A stretch of 64,000 nucleotides of DNA from Theileria orientalis strain Shintoku (lineage: Eukaryota > Apicomplexa > Aconoidasida > Piroplasmida > Theileriidae), in NCBI RefSeq assembly GCF_000740895.1, contig NC_025260.1, positions 836,001 through 900,000 on the forward strand, read 5' to 3'. Below the pieces are notes generated by a model. That model worked only from the letters and a program-made list of their open reading frames with translations, was not told the DNA's origin and did not search any database. A program made the translations under genes and the position numbers. Shown here one piece after another: positions 10,386-21,072 of this stretch (the first letter of the stretch is position 1; every line of letters starts with the position of its first letter).

Positions 10386-13300
10386 CTACAGCTCCACGTC
10401 GTCGTCCCACTGGAGCGAGGAGATGAACTTCCTCCGCTGCGGCTTGTCTGTGAACTTGCAGAAGTCGAACGGGTCGTTGATGAAGGGGTTCTCGGGCTCC
10501 GGGTGCTTCATCTTGAGCAGGTGCACGTCGGCCTGCAGCCCCAGCTTCGGCATGAGCGCGCCGGAGGCGTGGTTGCTCTTCTGCATCTTGTTGAAGGCGG
10601 TCAGCTTCTTGATGTCGTCGTCGCGCTTCCTCTTGTAGTAGTTCGACAGGTCGCTCAGGATCGAGTTGTTGTTGAAGAGGCGCGAGTAGTTGGAGGAGAG
10701 GCTCGAGGGGCACTTTTGGAAGGCGTGGCCGGCCGGCGCCCTCGCAGCGCCCGCGAAGCCGTGCTTGCCGCCCGCGTATGCGCCCCCGTACCCCTGGAGG
10801 CTCGGGCCCAGGAGCGCCGGCCCGCCGTGCGGGCACATGCTCAGGAGCCCTGTGGTCCCGGGGCAGCTGAGTCCTCTCGGGCAGGTCGCGTTGAAGGGGC
10901 ACATGCTCGCGTGGAGTGCCTCCTTCTCCTTCCTCAGGGTGTTCGAGTAGCATATTGAGGGTCGCGGGTTGTGCATGTTCGAGGAGATCATGAGGTCCAC
11001 CTGCGACTTCTGTTCGTTGAAGATGTACGAGGACCAGCCCGTCAGCAGTGCTCCCTCCGTCGTCGAGCTGCACTCCTCCGAGAGCTGGTAGAGTTTGTAC
11101 ACCAGGTTCGGGTCTATTGGCGTCTCCTTGCCCTTCTTGATTGTGTTCATCACTCCTGCCAGCTGCAGGATGAAGTCCGAGTTCGGCTTGTTTGCGCTTG
11201 TGTTTGGCGACATTGTGAGCAGCGAGAATTCGTCGTCGACTGTGTATGAGGCTGTGAACTCCTTCGTCACTCTCCACCTCGAGTTTGCGAGCGTCTGCAC
11301 TCTCTTTACCCACTCCTCTGCTCTCTCCAGGTCCATGAGCACTGGTGCGACGTCGTACTCTGCGTCCGTCGAGAAGATTGCTGAGAAGAGGTTGGTTTCT
11401 TGTGTCTTGTCCATGCTCTCCGTCTGGTCCAGGTTCGTCAGGACTGCGTCCTCCCGGTTGCTGTTCAGCGACCTGCTCAGCTCCTCCATTTCCTTCCTCA
11501 GCGTACTCTCCTCGCTAAGCTCCTCCTGTCTGTCCGATTCTGCGTTTTCAGCGCCATCGTTAACAGGGTCCGCCTGCTTCCTCCTTTCCATACCTTCGTT
11601 CCCTGTGTCAGAGTACATTGCCCTTTCAACGCTGTCGCTTCCAGTGCCTACGGCGTCTCTGGTGTTAGTGACGGCTTTGGTATATGTTTTGGCGCTTGTG
11701 CCGCTTCCAGCGCCGGCGCTGTGGTCCGTACCGTTTATGCCCGTGTAGCTGGTGCTGTTGCCGCCGCTGATCCTGCTGTTAGCGCTGCTCGTCTTGCTGC
11801 TGACGTTCGTCTTACTGCTACTGTTCGTCTCTGTTGTGCCGTTTGAGCTGACGCTCGTGCCGCTTATGGCACTGAAGCTTCTGCTTCCTCCGAAGCTCGT
11901 GCTTCCTCCGCTCGTGTCGTATCCGACGTTGAGGCCTCGGTCTGTGCTCCACTTGTGCTCCTCGCTCAGCTTCGAGGTCACTTCGCCCTCGGGGCTCGTC
12001 TCCTTGTACTGGTCTCTTCCCTCCTTCGGTCCCTTCTTAGAGGTATCCGGTTCCAGCTGCGGCAAATTCTCCATGCTCGGGTTACTTGCTCCCTGCTCTC
12101 TTGCCTTCTTCGCCAATTTTTTCGCCAGCATCTGCGTGTACTTGTTGCTCAGTATTTTAACCATTCCCGTTTTGCTGAGTACCAGGCCTGTGCAGTTTTC
12201 GCACTCCGTGGGCTTCGGCACCTTTATGTTGTTCGGGATCGAGGGTTCCTTGTCGCTGTCCGGGTCGTAGAGGTCCAGCGTGATCCAGAGGCTGATAACT
12301 GGCAGGCAGCCGTACAGTCTCCTCGTGAGTGAGAATGGGCACCTCACCAGGTCTGCGCACACTTCCGAGACCACGTCGTTCGACGTCAGGTCTCTGATTG
12401 CTGCCTTCTGGCTCCTCGTGTACGAGGGTGCCTCGTGTCCTTGCGCCTCCTGCTTGTTGCGCAGCGTCCAGAGTCCTGCGCATAGCGCCAGGTAGTTGAG
12501 TTCCGGGTGCAGGAATGGGATTAGTCTAAACAGGTCCTGCAGCGTGTCCACTGTTCTGTTGAACGGGAACATCACCAGGCAGTGTGCTGGCTTAAACAGC
12601 CACGCGTAGCCTGCCTTGTTCGAGTCCTTCGTCGCCAGCGTGTCTCCCAGGAACGATATGTCCCTCGGGATCACCCAGACGCTGTTTGGGAACTGTGCGT
12701 TTCCTGTCGGTCCGTCAAAGTGCGCGTGTATGTCGTAGTTAAGCTTAAATCCTCTCAGGTCTGCCACTGTGAGCACGTGCTCCTTCTTGTCCTGCAGGTT
12801 GTGCACCAGTATTCTTTCCGGCACTCCTGCGCATCTTCCCTCGAACACTCTCAGCGTGTGTCCGCTGCACGAGCACATTCTCATGTCCGTTTCGTATGAC
12901 TTCTTTATCCCCGCTTCTATGTCCGAGGCTTCTTTGTCTTCCACGATTTCCTCTGGTACCTTTTCCTCTCCTCCGTCCACTTCTATCGGTGCCTGTTCGT
13001 TGCGATTACTACTCTGATGCCTCGTCCCTCCTTCACCAGCCTTACTTTCCGGCGCTCTTTTCGTGCTTTCGTGCTGGAAGTTCGTTTCGTCTGACGGCAG
13101 CTTCACTGGTGCGATTGGCGTGTTTTCTTTCGAGAAGAACATGTTCAGTACCACTACGTCCACTGACTCTTCTGGGTCCGGCAGGTTCAGCAGTGACAGG
13201 CACGAGCCCACGTACAGGTCTCTCGTCACGTCCAACTCTCTCGGCATCAGTCTCCAATGTCCCTTTTCCAGCTTTACGATTGGCACGTTTGGCGGCACGA

Positions 13301-13841
13301 AGTTCCTCATGATGTACATTCTCTCCTTCGACTCTCCTGGCACCTTGATCATCAGCTGTCCTGCTGCTATTGACACCACAATTCCTCCCTTCCATGCCAT
13401 GCAGCTCGAGTGTTTCTGTGGCGCCACTTGCACGAACGTTCCTTCTGATATGTTTTGCGGCAGCTTCGTTGTGTTTGGCCATGTTTTGCAGTTTCCGCTG
13501 TCGAACTTTTCAAACTGTACGTGTACATTCCTCTTGTCTGACTTTTCAAACGGTATGCTGATTGTCTCTGAGCTGACTACCAGTGACCTATCTATTGATC
13601 CGCACACGAAGCGTGGGAAGTGCGGCTCTCCTCCTGTCTTATACATTCCTGACAGCGTGTCAATTACTGTCAATCTGTTCCTATTCTGTCTCAATCCTGA
13701 TGAATACTGCTTCGACTTCAGCATGTTTGACGATGTGGTTGCTTCATTTTTTTCTCTATTCGTTTTATTCAATATTTGTGTAAATACGTTCATCGTCTCC
13801 TCGCTTGACAGTTTATTTCCCTCAATTCCTAATAAATTCAT
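10386..13841 (-). CDS. Large hypothetical protein with low-complexity centre
   Basis: Single-exon frame of 1,151 aa from the ATG at 13841. I do not recognise the family. The N-terminal third contains a compact stretch (FVQVAPQKHSSCMAWKGGIV to about PRELDVTRDLYVGSCLSLLN) that could be a small beta-barrel domain. A middle ordered region includes FLGDTLATKDSNKAGYAWLF and a Cys pair (ECENCTGLVL). Then follows a long Ser/Gly/Thr/Asn-rich segment and an acidic linker. Near the C-terminus is a Cys cluster, MCPFNATCPRGLSCPG followed by LLSMCPHGG, which might bind zinc. The end is acidic (WDDDVEL). Base composition shifts from A+T-rich at the 5' end to very G+C-rich at the 3' end. A nuclear role is possible but is only a guess. 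Confidence 0.6.
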   Translation of the reverse strand: MNLLGIEGNKLSSEETMNVFTQILNKTNREKNEATTSSNMLKSKQYSSGLRQNRNRLTVIDTLSGMYKTGGEPHFPRFVCGSIDRSLVVSSETISIPFEKSDKRNVHVQFEKFDSGNCKTWPNTTKLPQNISEGTFVQVAPQKHSSCMAWKGGIVVSIAAGQLMIKVPGESKERMYIMRNFVPPNVPIVKLEKGHWRLMPRELDVTRDLYVGSCLSLLNLPDPEESVDVVVLNMFFSKENTPIAPVKLPSDETNFQHESTKRAPESKAGEGGTRHQSSNRNEQAPIEVDGGEEKVPEEIVEDKEASDIEAGIKKSYETDMRMCSCSGHTLRVFEGRCAGVPERILVHNLQDKKEHVLTVADLRGFKLNYDIHAHFDGPTGNAQFPNSVWVIPRDISFLGDTLATKDSNKAGYAWLFKPAHCLVMFPFNRTVDTLQDLFRLIPFLHPELNYLALCAGLWTLRNKQEAQGHEAPSYTRSQKAAIRDLTSNDVVSEVCADLVRCPFSLTRRLYGCLPVISLWITLDLYDPDSDKEPSIPNNIKVPKPTECENCTGLVLSKTGMVKILSNKYTQMLAKKLAKKAREQGASNPSMENLPQLEPDTSKKGPKEGRDQYKETSPEGEVTSKLSEEHKWSTDRGLNVGYDTSGGSTSFGGSRSFSAISGTSVSSNGTTETNSSSKTNVSSKTSSANSRISGGNSTSYTGINGTDHSAGAGSGTSAKTYTKAVTNTRDAVGTGSDSVERAMYSDTGNEGMERRKQADPVNDGAENAESDRQEELSEESTLRKEMEELSRSLNSNREDAVLTNLDQTESMDKTQETNLFSAIFSTDAEYDVAPVLMDLERAEEWVKRVQTLANSRWRVTKEFTASYTVDDEFSLLTMSPNTSANKPNSDFILQLAGVMNTIKKGKETPIDPNLVYKLYQLSEECSSTTEGALLTGWSSYIFNEQKSQVDLMISSNMHNPRPSICYSNTLRKEKEALHASMCPFNATCPRGLSCPGTTGLLSMCPHGGPALLGPSLQGYGGAYAGGKHGFAGAARAPAGHAFQKCPSSLSSNYSRLFNNNSILSDLSNYYKRKRDDDIKKLTAFNKMQKSNHASGALMPKLGLQADVHLLKMKHPEPENPFINDPFDFCKFTDKPQRRKFISSLQWDDDVEL

Positions 13842-14103
13842 TAATTTTTATTTGGCTTTTTCATGCCCAATGGCTGGACCATCGGTGTGCTTTTACTCAT
13901 CTCCTCAGGTATGAGGTGGTGTGTACATATAACTAGACATGGCTTTATAAGAGTAGGTGTATCTTAAATGGCTGTGTATAAATTTAACTAGATGCGTAAT
14001 TGTGTAACTATGAGTGTAAGGATAACTAGACATAAATGTATAGTACCATAGTGTAACTAAACCTAACAGTGTAACACCATGACTAGACATAAATGTGTAC
14101 TAA
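13842..14103. other. Intergenic stretch with degenerate repeat copies
   Basis: Between two minus-strand genes. Contains several copies of a TAACTAGACATAAATGT-like phrase (for example near 14024-14040 and 14083-14097) that grade into the ordered 29-bp array immediately to the right. No coding potential is seen. Confidence 0.5.
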
Positions 14104-14225
14104 CACCATAACCATACGTAGATGTGCACTAACACCATAACCATACGTAGATGTGTACTAACACCATAACCATACGTAGATGTGTACTAACACCATAACC
14201 ATACGTAGATGTGTACTAACACCAC
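14104..14225. repeat. 29-bp tandem repeat, four copies plus a partial copy
   Basis: Copies start at 14104, 14133, 14162 and 14191. The unit begins CACCATAACCATACGTAGAT and ends GTGTACTAA. Copies 2-4 are identical; copy 1 differs by one base (TGCAC for TGTAC). Each holds the 6-bp palindrome TACGTA. A partial copy (CACCA) reaches the stop codon of the next gene. No spacers separate the units, so it is not a CRISPR array. Confidence 0.95.
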
Positions 14226-15689
14226 TTAACAAACTAGACCCGTATTGGTATGACTAACTAAATAGTTCGGCCCTCTAACTGCACATTGCTCTTCGTTCTT
14301 ACCTGCTGATGCGTTTAGCGTTTTCTCTATTTGGCCTCTTGAGTTTGCTAGTGCGTTCCTTATTACGGACATTTCCGGGTGGCTGTATAGTGTGTCCAGT
14401 AGTGTGATGTGCCTTTTCAGGAAGCTCAGGTTGATGAATGCCAGTAACTTTCCGAATGGCGTCAGGCTCCCGTAGAAGTTTTTTTGCTGCAGCAGCTGTA
14501 GCAGGAATTTTTCCAGCGTCCTCAGCGTCGCCGTGTCCGAGGTCGTGTACAGGCTCTCGTGTATCGTCGCCAGGTTCATCAGCTTAACGTCCAGGTCCGT
14601 CTGCGCCTGGTTAAAGTAGCTCGAGAGCATGTATCCGTCGCAGTCCTCTTCAAAGTTATTTTCAAACAGCTCCTCTATGTTTTCCTTCGTCCCCATGAGG
14701 TTGTCTTCCGTTGGTTCGTTTGGTATCCACTCAAACTTATCCATCTGCATCCCCGGGTCTTCTGAATCTTCACCTTGTTCTTTAAAACTCGTTTTTGCTG
14801 CGTTACTGTTACTGTTACTGTTTGCCACGAACATTTTCTTCAGGAGTGAGAGCGACTCTTCTGAGTTTTCGAACACTCTGCTGTAGTATTGCGTTGTATT
14901 ATTCGGATCAGCTTCGTCTGATCCTTCTATATTTTGTTTACTTTCTTCATATTCTTCGTGTGTTGTCATGTTTCTCTCTTCTAAGCCTTCTCTTATAAGT
15001 GTGGTTGTGTTTTCGGCTATTTCTCTCGGGTATCTTTCTTCTGAGCTTTGTGTGAGGTATGTGTGCATCATCGGCATTGTTGCTCTCGTCGAATTTGTCA
15101 TTTCCGTGTGGTTAATCCCTGGGTAACTTCTTCCCATTCCTGTCGGCATTGTTTGAATTTGCTTTGCTAGCAGTGTGCACTGGCTATAGTTTCCCGTTGT
15201 GAGGTGGTTTTTGTATGGTGGGGTAAGCCCGTCTACTGATTCAAATTCTGGTGTGAATCTGTTCGATTTCCTTGTTCTCAGCATTCTTCCGTTTCTATTG
15301 TTCGTCAAATTACTTGTCAGCGCTGGGGTTTTAATATTGTTCAGCGATATCGTGTTCCCTCCCGTTGTAACGTATTCACCTTGTAGGTCCTTAAAACTTC
15401 TTTGCCCATCTCCCAAGTGTTGGTTTGTTTGCATTTTAGATGTTACGAACCTACTCAGTACGTCATTTTTAACTGTATCTTCTATTGTTCTGTTCGTTTG
15501 ATCTTGGATGCTACCGACTGTGTTTCTATTCATTCCCAGCTTCAACAGGCTAGCGCTGCTTTCAAAGTTTTTCATCATTAGTGAGCTACGTCCCACGCTC
15601 TTGCCACTTAGTTCCGAATTTTCTCTACCTGGCTGGTTTCTAGTGTCTTCTTGGCTGTTTGACGGAGAGCCATTATTGTCCTTATTCAT
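14226..15689 (-). CDS. Hypothetical protein, Asn/Thr/Ser-rich
   Basis: Single-exon frame of 487 aa starting at the ATG at 15689. No signal peptide or membrane segment is seen. The first 230 residues are polar and low in complexity (many Asn, Thr, Ser), followed by an acidic region and a Leu-rich, probably helical C-terminal domain (RTLEKFLLQLLQQKNFYGSL, LLAFINLSFLKRHITLLDTL). I cannot assign a family. The gene sits between two occurrences of the same repeat phrase, the array at its 3' end and a lone copy about 200 nt before its start. Frame length, composition and the absence of a competing frame support it as real. Confidence 0.55.
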   Translation of the reverse strand: MNKDNNGSPSNSQEDTRNQPGRENSELSGKSVGRSSLMMKNFESSASLLKLGMNRNTVGSIQDQTNRTIEDTVKNDVLSRFVTSKMQTNQHLGDGQRSFKDLQGEYVTTGGNTISLNNIKTPALTSNLTNNRNGRMLRTRKSNRFTPEFESVDGLTPPYKNHLTTGNYSQCTLLAKQIQTMPTGMGRSYPGINHTEMTNSTRATMPMMHTYLTQSSEERYPREIAENTTTLIREGLEERNMTTHEEYEESKQNIEGSDEADPNNTTQYYSRVFENSEESLSLLKKMFVANSNSNSNAAKTSFKEQGEDSEDPGMQMDKFEWIPNEPTEDNLMGTKENIEELFENNFEEDCDGYMLSSYFNQAQTDLDVKLMNLATIHESLYTTSDTATLRTLEKFLLQLLQQKNFYGSLTPFGKLLAFINLSFLKRHITLLDTLYSHPEMSVIRNALANSRGQIEKTLNASAGKNEEQCAVRGPNYLVSHTNTGLVC

Positions 15690-17772
15690 CTAAAAACGAT
15701 GTGTGCTAATTGCGATAATTAGTGCTGCTATATATATTTTCGTTCCAAAATTTAGAAAATGAGAGGTATCTGTGTTGTTTATCTGTGTACTGTATTCGTT
15801 TTCTATACTATATTGTCTATGTATGTGTGACATACCTTATTTTGAATAAATAATTTATTATGGTGCTGTTGTGTGGGGTATTTTGGTAATAACTAGAAAT
15901 GTGTACTGAACACCATTTACGCTTTAAAAGAATCTCATTTTAATATATGACTTGATTGACTGTTCCTGGCTGTTTTTATTTTCTTTGAAATGTGGTGCTT
16001 GTAATTTCCAAGTTTGAAATAGTTGTGATTTTGTATAGCCTTTGATGTCTGATGCGATGTTCAAAAATAGATTCTATTACTCTTTTACTGTTATTTCATG
16101 GGTTTCTACTTTACGATGTCGTTCTATATTGAAATATTACTTATATTTGGTTGATTTTATCGGAATACTAGTGCTCAAAAAAATTATTGTAGAATCAAAA
16201 TAATTGATTCGTTCATCCTATTAATGTGATACTTCAAATTTCTGGTACGATTAAAGTATTATGTTACATAGATGAGACTACACATCCGTTCTATCTTAAA
16301 ATATCAAATAATGTACAATCCCAATATGAAAATTTGACATAAAATTCCCATGTTTTATAGATTCATTGGTTTAAATTGATATTGTAGTTATAGATTCTGT
16401 TCTGGGTCTTTTACTTATATGTTATTGTGTGAATAAATATAAAAATGATTTCAATTTAAAAATTCTGTAGAGTGAAATACTAATTTCTATCAAAAATGCA
16501 AAAACTAAAAAAGATCATTTTGTCGAATCATTATTATATGTGAATACGTGTGTAATCCATTAAAAATGTATTTATAATTTAAATATTCTTTAGATTCGGT
16601 GGTTTTCAATTATAACTATACTTCTTACTACTCTGACACTACAATTAATGAGGTTTCGTATATATTTCTACTTTCTTATTTCAACCGTATGTTTAGAATA
16701 TATTTAATTTATTTCTATTTATATCATGATTCTTGATATTTTATAGTCTATGTACTGTAGTGTGTTAATCTGTTTCTTTTCTTGTAATTTCCCTGTAGCT
16801 GTTTTAATTGTTCAATTATTGATATGTTTAAAGTTGATCTTTTGTGTTTATCTTAGTTTTTATTGATTATAAACCCTTTCTTTGTTGTTTTTAGGTGTTT
16901 TTGGCCCTTTAAATCTTTATTCTTACTTTTCTGACGGTGTGTAATTAGTCACTTGTATCTACATCAGCAACCCCTGTATACATTTATAAATATTCAATTA
17001 ATTTAAAATAAATATGGTTATAGCAGGATTCTTATAGTTTTTTATTAATTTGCAAAAGGGACTTATTTTAATAACATATCTGTGTTACTCATAAAGATAC
17101 ACAATATTATTGTTCCTAGATAATAATTATTGATTAGTGAATATATTTTCCATATTATCAAAGATATATATAGCAGAATTACAGTTGTTTGTGATTGAAT
17201 TTGCTTGCGTTTATCAAATAAATAGGAAACACATGATCCATTAGAATACAATACTTAATGTGTATAGAAAAAATTTGTGAATAATTTTGGCCTTTTTTAT
17301 TTATTTTTAGACTTGGTATTAGTACTACTCTCAATCAAACATAGATTGACTTATTAGGTATACTTGCGCTAAATTAATGTGTAATTGATGTATGTAAATA
17401 TCGATTAATAATGACAGAATAACTATTTTTATTGAAAACAAAAAATATATTGAACATAAAACATAGAAAGAATCATTTAAATTTGTTGAAATTAAATAAA
17501 TAATGACAATATATATATCCAGCGATGGGGCCATTAAATAAATATAAATAAAAAAAATGATACATGAATAAGATCAGAATTTGAATTAGTTATATAATAT
17601 ACACATATTAATAGTAAAAATAAATCGGTTTTAAAAGTATTTTAACATAAATATCACATTGGAATCCTTTTGTTTTATTAATAATCTGGTTTATCTCTTA
17701 ATTATTATTATATCTTAGATATTGATATTTGTATAGCGGTGTAAAAGTGTATAATTTGTTATTTTAAAAAAA
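15690..17772. other. Gene-free A+T-rich region, centromere candidate
   Basis: About 2.1 kb with no open frame longer than 67 codons on either strand. By eye A+T is near 75-80%, most extreme from about 16.1 to 17.7 kb, while flanking genes are close to 50%. No simple tandem unit dominates; it is a mixture of A- and T-runs. In Plasmodium and Theileria, centromeres are single A+T-rich, gene-free stretches of about 2-3 kb per chromosome. This is the only such stretch in the window. The call is inference. The left edge holds a lone copy of the nearby repeat phrase (15889-15918). Confidence 0.45.
15889..15918. repeat. Dispersed copy of the 14-kb repeat phrase
   Basis: Reads TAACTAGAAATGTGTACTGA then ACACCAT, close to the phrase TAACTAGACATAAATGTGTA followed by CTAACACCAT found just left of the 29-bp array about 1.8 kb away. 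It places related sequence on both sides of the gene at 14226..15689. Confidence 0.5.
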
Positions 17773-20700
17773 ATGGACACGGTCGAAGTGGATATAAATC
17801 ATAATGTTGATGATTTGCCGTTTAATGATGAAATTGACCCTGAACAGCCACAAAACGATAATAGAGACCAAGAAAAATTAGATGATAATGGCTTTAAAGA
17901 AGATTTTGGGGAGGATGGTGGTGATGAACGAGGGCCTATGAGAGTTAAAAGAAGAAACTATAGAAACCAGAGACCATATGGGCCGAGGAACAGAGACTTC
18001 GGCAAATTCCAGAATTACAGAGAGACACGGGGTCGAGGACCGTACGCAAGGACGAACAACTATCAGAACAAGCCGAACTTTAAAATTAAATCGGATGCCG
18101 ACGAGCTTAAGGCAATTAAGGCTAAATTGGTGACGCTGCTGGACTCGTTCGCGACGGCCAAGGAGGACATCCAGTTGGTGTACGATGAACTTAAAGTCTT
18201 GCCAACGAGGTTCAACAAGCTGATATCGATAATGCTGGTGGAATGCGTGGAGACGTTCCCAGTTAAGACAGGTAAGGGAATACACGACGAATAAATTAAA
18301 ATTACGCAGGAGCATACGCGAGTCTGATAGGACTTTTGAAGGTGGGAGGAAGGGCGCCGCTCGTGGAGAGCGTTAACCAGCAGGTTCTGTACAACCTGGG
18401 GATGAAGCTCTCGGAGGGGAACAGGACCGCGTCGGTGCTGTTGCTGCGCTTTTTGGTAGGATTGCACTGCGCAAACGTGAGGTCGATATCGGTGTTTGAA
18501 GTGCTATCGTCACTGCTGAAGCTGGCCTCAGAGATTGAAAACTTCGCGTACGACAACAACAAGGACTACGCGAAGTCGGTGGTCACGCTGGATAACCTGA
18601 ACTATATAGTGCTCTCGAGCATACCCTGGTTCAGCAGGGAGGCATTCATGTCGAACGTGGACGTTATCACGTCGATGTGCGAAAGGCTATTTGAGTACTC
18701 GGAAAGAAGGTCGAGGCTGCTGGAGTCCCTGGAGGCAGATTTGAGCTACAACCCGGAAGTCGACTTTTCGGACACCAAGAGGAGGTTCAACCCGTACTCG
18801 TACAAGTATTTCTACAAGGACACGGTGACAGGAACGCTGGAAGACAGGTTCACCTCAGGAGTGCAGGCGCTGAGGTCGCTGCTCAAGGTAAGCGGTAGGC
18901 GAAGGCAAATGGCAAATTATGGCTGTTGCTGTTCCCTTTTATAGGTTATTGTTTGTGCGTTCACAAAGAGCTTTTAGTGTTAGTATTAACACGTTATTCA
19001 GAATGACTGGACAAGTTCGACGACGTACAGGTTCTACCAAAGCAAGGGCATCGTTGAAAAGCTGAATGAGCCTGTGGAATACGAGGAGAATAAGGTCACT
19101 GCAGACAATTTGAATTCGGTGCTTCAGCTAGACCTGAAGAACTTTAAAAATTTTAAGCCAGTAAACCCGAAGAGTTTTAATTTCAACTACACACTGGATA
19201 AGTCGCAGTTGACAACGGTTCACGACAAGTGGTGAGTTAAATTTATACTTCTTATGCAATTGTGTTAGTGGCAATACCACTACTGTTACTATTGTAAGCA
19301 TTGTTACCTTTAATGCATATACAATTATTCATTTACTGTTGACAATATGGCTTATAATAAATATGTAGGCTGTTTGAGGAGCATGTGTACTACGTGTTTG
19401 ACGCCTTCGGAGACGACTCGCTGAGGTGCGCGCAGCAGCTGCTGGCAATACCGCTGAACGAGGAGTTCAAGGAGTACGGAATCGTGGACGTGCTGCTTAA
19501 CCTGGCCCTCTCGAACTTCTACAACAACTACTACTCAGTCTTCGGGATCCTGGTGATGCACAACCTGTGCACGCTGGAGCGGAAGACGGAGGACATCTTC
19601 TACTCGTTCGTGTCGCAGCTGCTGGTGGAGACGGACAGGCTGGACTGCAACGTGCTAAACACGCTGATAAGCATCTGCAGCTTCTGGTTCAACATGGAGT
19701 TCTGCAAAATCAGGAGGTCGGCGAGCGACATGACAATCGAGGGCGAAAACAGCGACGAGCTGCAGAAGGAGCTGACTAGGGAGAAGAACAGCAGACTCTT
19801 CAAAACGCTCTTCAAGCCGAGCAACTGCGCAAACAACTATAACCTGAGGCTGATAGAGAAGATATCGAGGCTGGTGTACATGGACAGACTGCTGACGTAC
19901 TCGCCGAGAGAGCTCGAGGCGGAGATCAAGGCGCTCAACCTGCTGAGGGACTTCAAGAATAAGCCGCACGAACACCAGCTATTCCTGAACATGCTGCACT
20001 TCAACAAGCTCGCGCCGGAGGAGAACGACCTGAGGAACAGGAGAATTATCACCTTCATAAACAACTACACGAACAAGAGGCACCTGAGGGAGGCGCCGAA
20101 GCACCTCTTCTCGCAGACCAAGGAGACGAGGGACTACGACGAGGTGGTGCACGCAGACGAGGACCTGGAGGCGAGCGCGCAGAACCAGGGCGACGAGCAG
20201 CACAGTTTCGACCTGGAGCACCCCAGCGACAAGGCGGCCATGTCGGAAGGAGCGGCCGGGGACGCGGGCTCCGACGGCCCTGTGTGGGAGAGGGACGAGC
20301 TGGTGATGCTCTTCTGGGACACGCTGCTGATATTCGGAAGCAAGTCGATGACGCACCTCTACAGGCTCTTCGAGTTCCACGCGGACGTCGTGAAGATGCT
20401 CGACACGGGCGACGCGCCCTTCGAGCAGAGCCTGCCGTACAAGGTCATGTGGCAGACGCTGAGGACTTTCGAGCGCGACCAGAAGAAGATGGAGCTCTCG
20501 TTCGACTTCTACGTCAAGAGGAACGTGGTCAACTCGCTGCTGGTGCTTCAGTTTCTGATGACGCTCCCGCCGGAGCACCTCTTGACCAACTTCTTCTTCT
20601 ACGCACTCAACTCGCTCTTCTCGGAGATCCACGCGAGGCTGCTGGCCTTCAGGGAGGCCTACAAGGTCGCCTCGAGGGACCTGGCGGGCACGATTGCGAT

Positions 20701-20965
20701 GGAGGCGAAGAAGGAGGAGTTGGACTCCGCGGAGTCGGACTACTTCAGCCTGCTCTCGCTCTTCGTGACCCTCGTGAGCGAGCGGCTCCCGGGCTCCGAC
20801 GCGAACCTTGCGAAGGTGCTCGAGGAGCTTCTGCTGAAGGTGCTCGTCAGGTACGCCATGGCCGACAACTTCGTGCTGCGGCTGTACCAGGCGCACCAGA
20901 GCGTGCACGAGAGGGTAAAGGTGACCCTGTACAGGCTGTCGATGCCATCGTATCTTTCAAACTAA
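17773..20965 (+). CDS. NCBP1: Nuclear cap-binding protein subunit 1 (CBP80)
   Basis: Four exons, 17773..18271, 18310..18887, 19002..19231 and 19369..20965; 967 aa against about 790 in human. The acidic start is followed by an Arg/Gly/Asn-rich patch (RVKRRNYRNQRPYGPRNRD) specific to this protein. From about residue 110 comes the first MIF4G-type helical domain, including GAYASLIGLLKVGG, LRFLVGLHCANV and IVLSSIPWFSREAF, which track CBP80. The middle domain starts LFEEHVYYVFDAFGDD; the C-terminal domain includes RDELVMLFWDTLLIFGSKSM and SLPYKVMWQTLRTF. CBP80 pairs with CBP20 on the m7G cap of new transcripts in the nucleus and supports splicing, export and decay. An acidic linker (about 20100-20290) divides domains 2 and 3. 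The first exon is A+T-rich and the last strongly G+C-rich. No CBP20 gene is in the window. Confidence 0.85.
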
Positions 20966-21072
20966 TATCGTATAGTGTATGTTTGTTCTAGCGTATTCGT
21001 GAATTTGTGTGTATTTACGGTATTATATCTGTGTATGAGTGCGACAGGCACACCGTTAAGAGAATCTTACAG

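Noticed and set aside
10324..11313. Minus-strand open frame of 329 codons overlapping the gene at 10386..13841 in another frame
   Set aside because: Arg/Glu/Pro-rich shadow of the G+C-rich 3' end; the 1,151-codon frame is the better gene.
14104..14225. CRISPR array
   Set aside because: The units are contiguous with no spacers, and the genome is eukaryotic.
19979..20908. Minus-strand open frame of 309 codons opposite CBP80
   Set aside because: Shadow frame; CBP80 on the plus strand has family motifs and matching splice sites.
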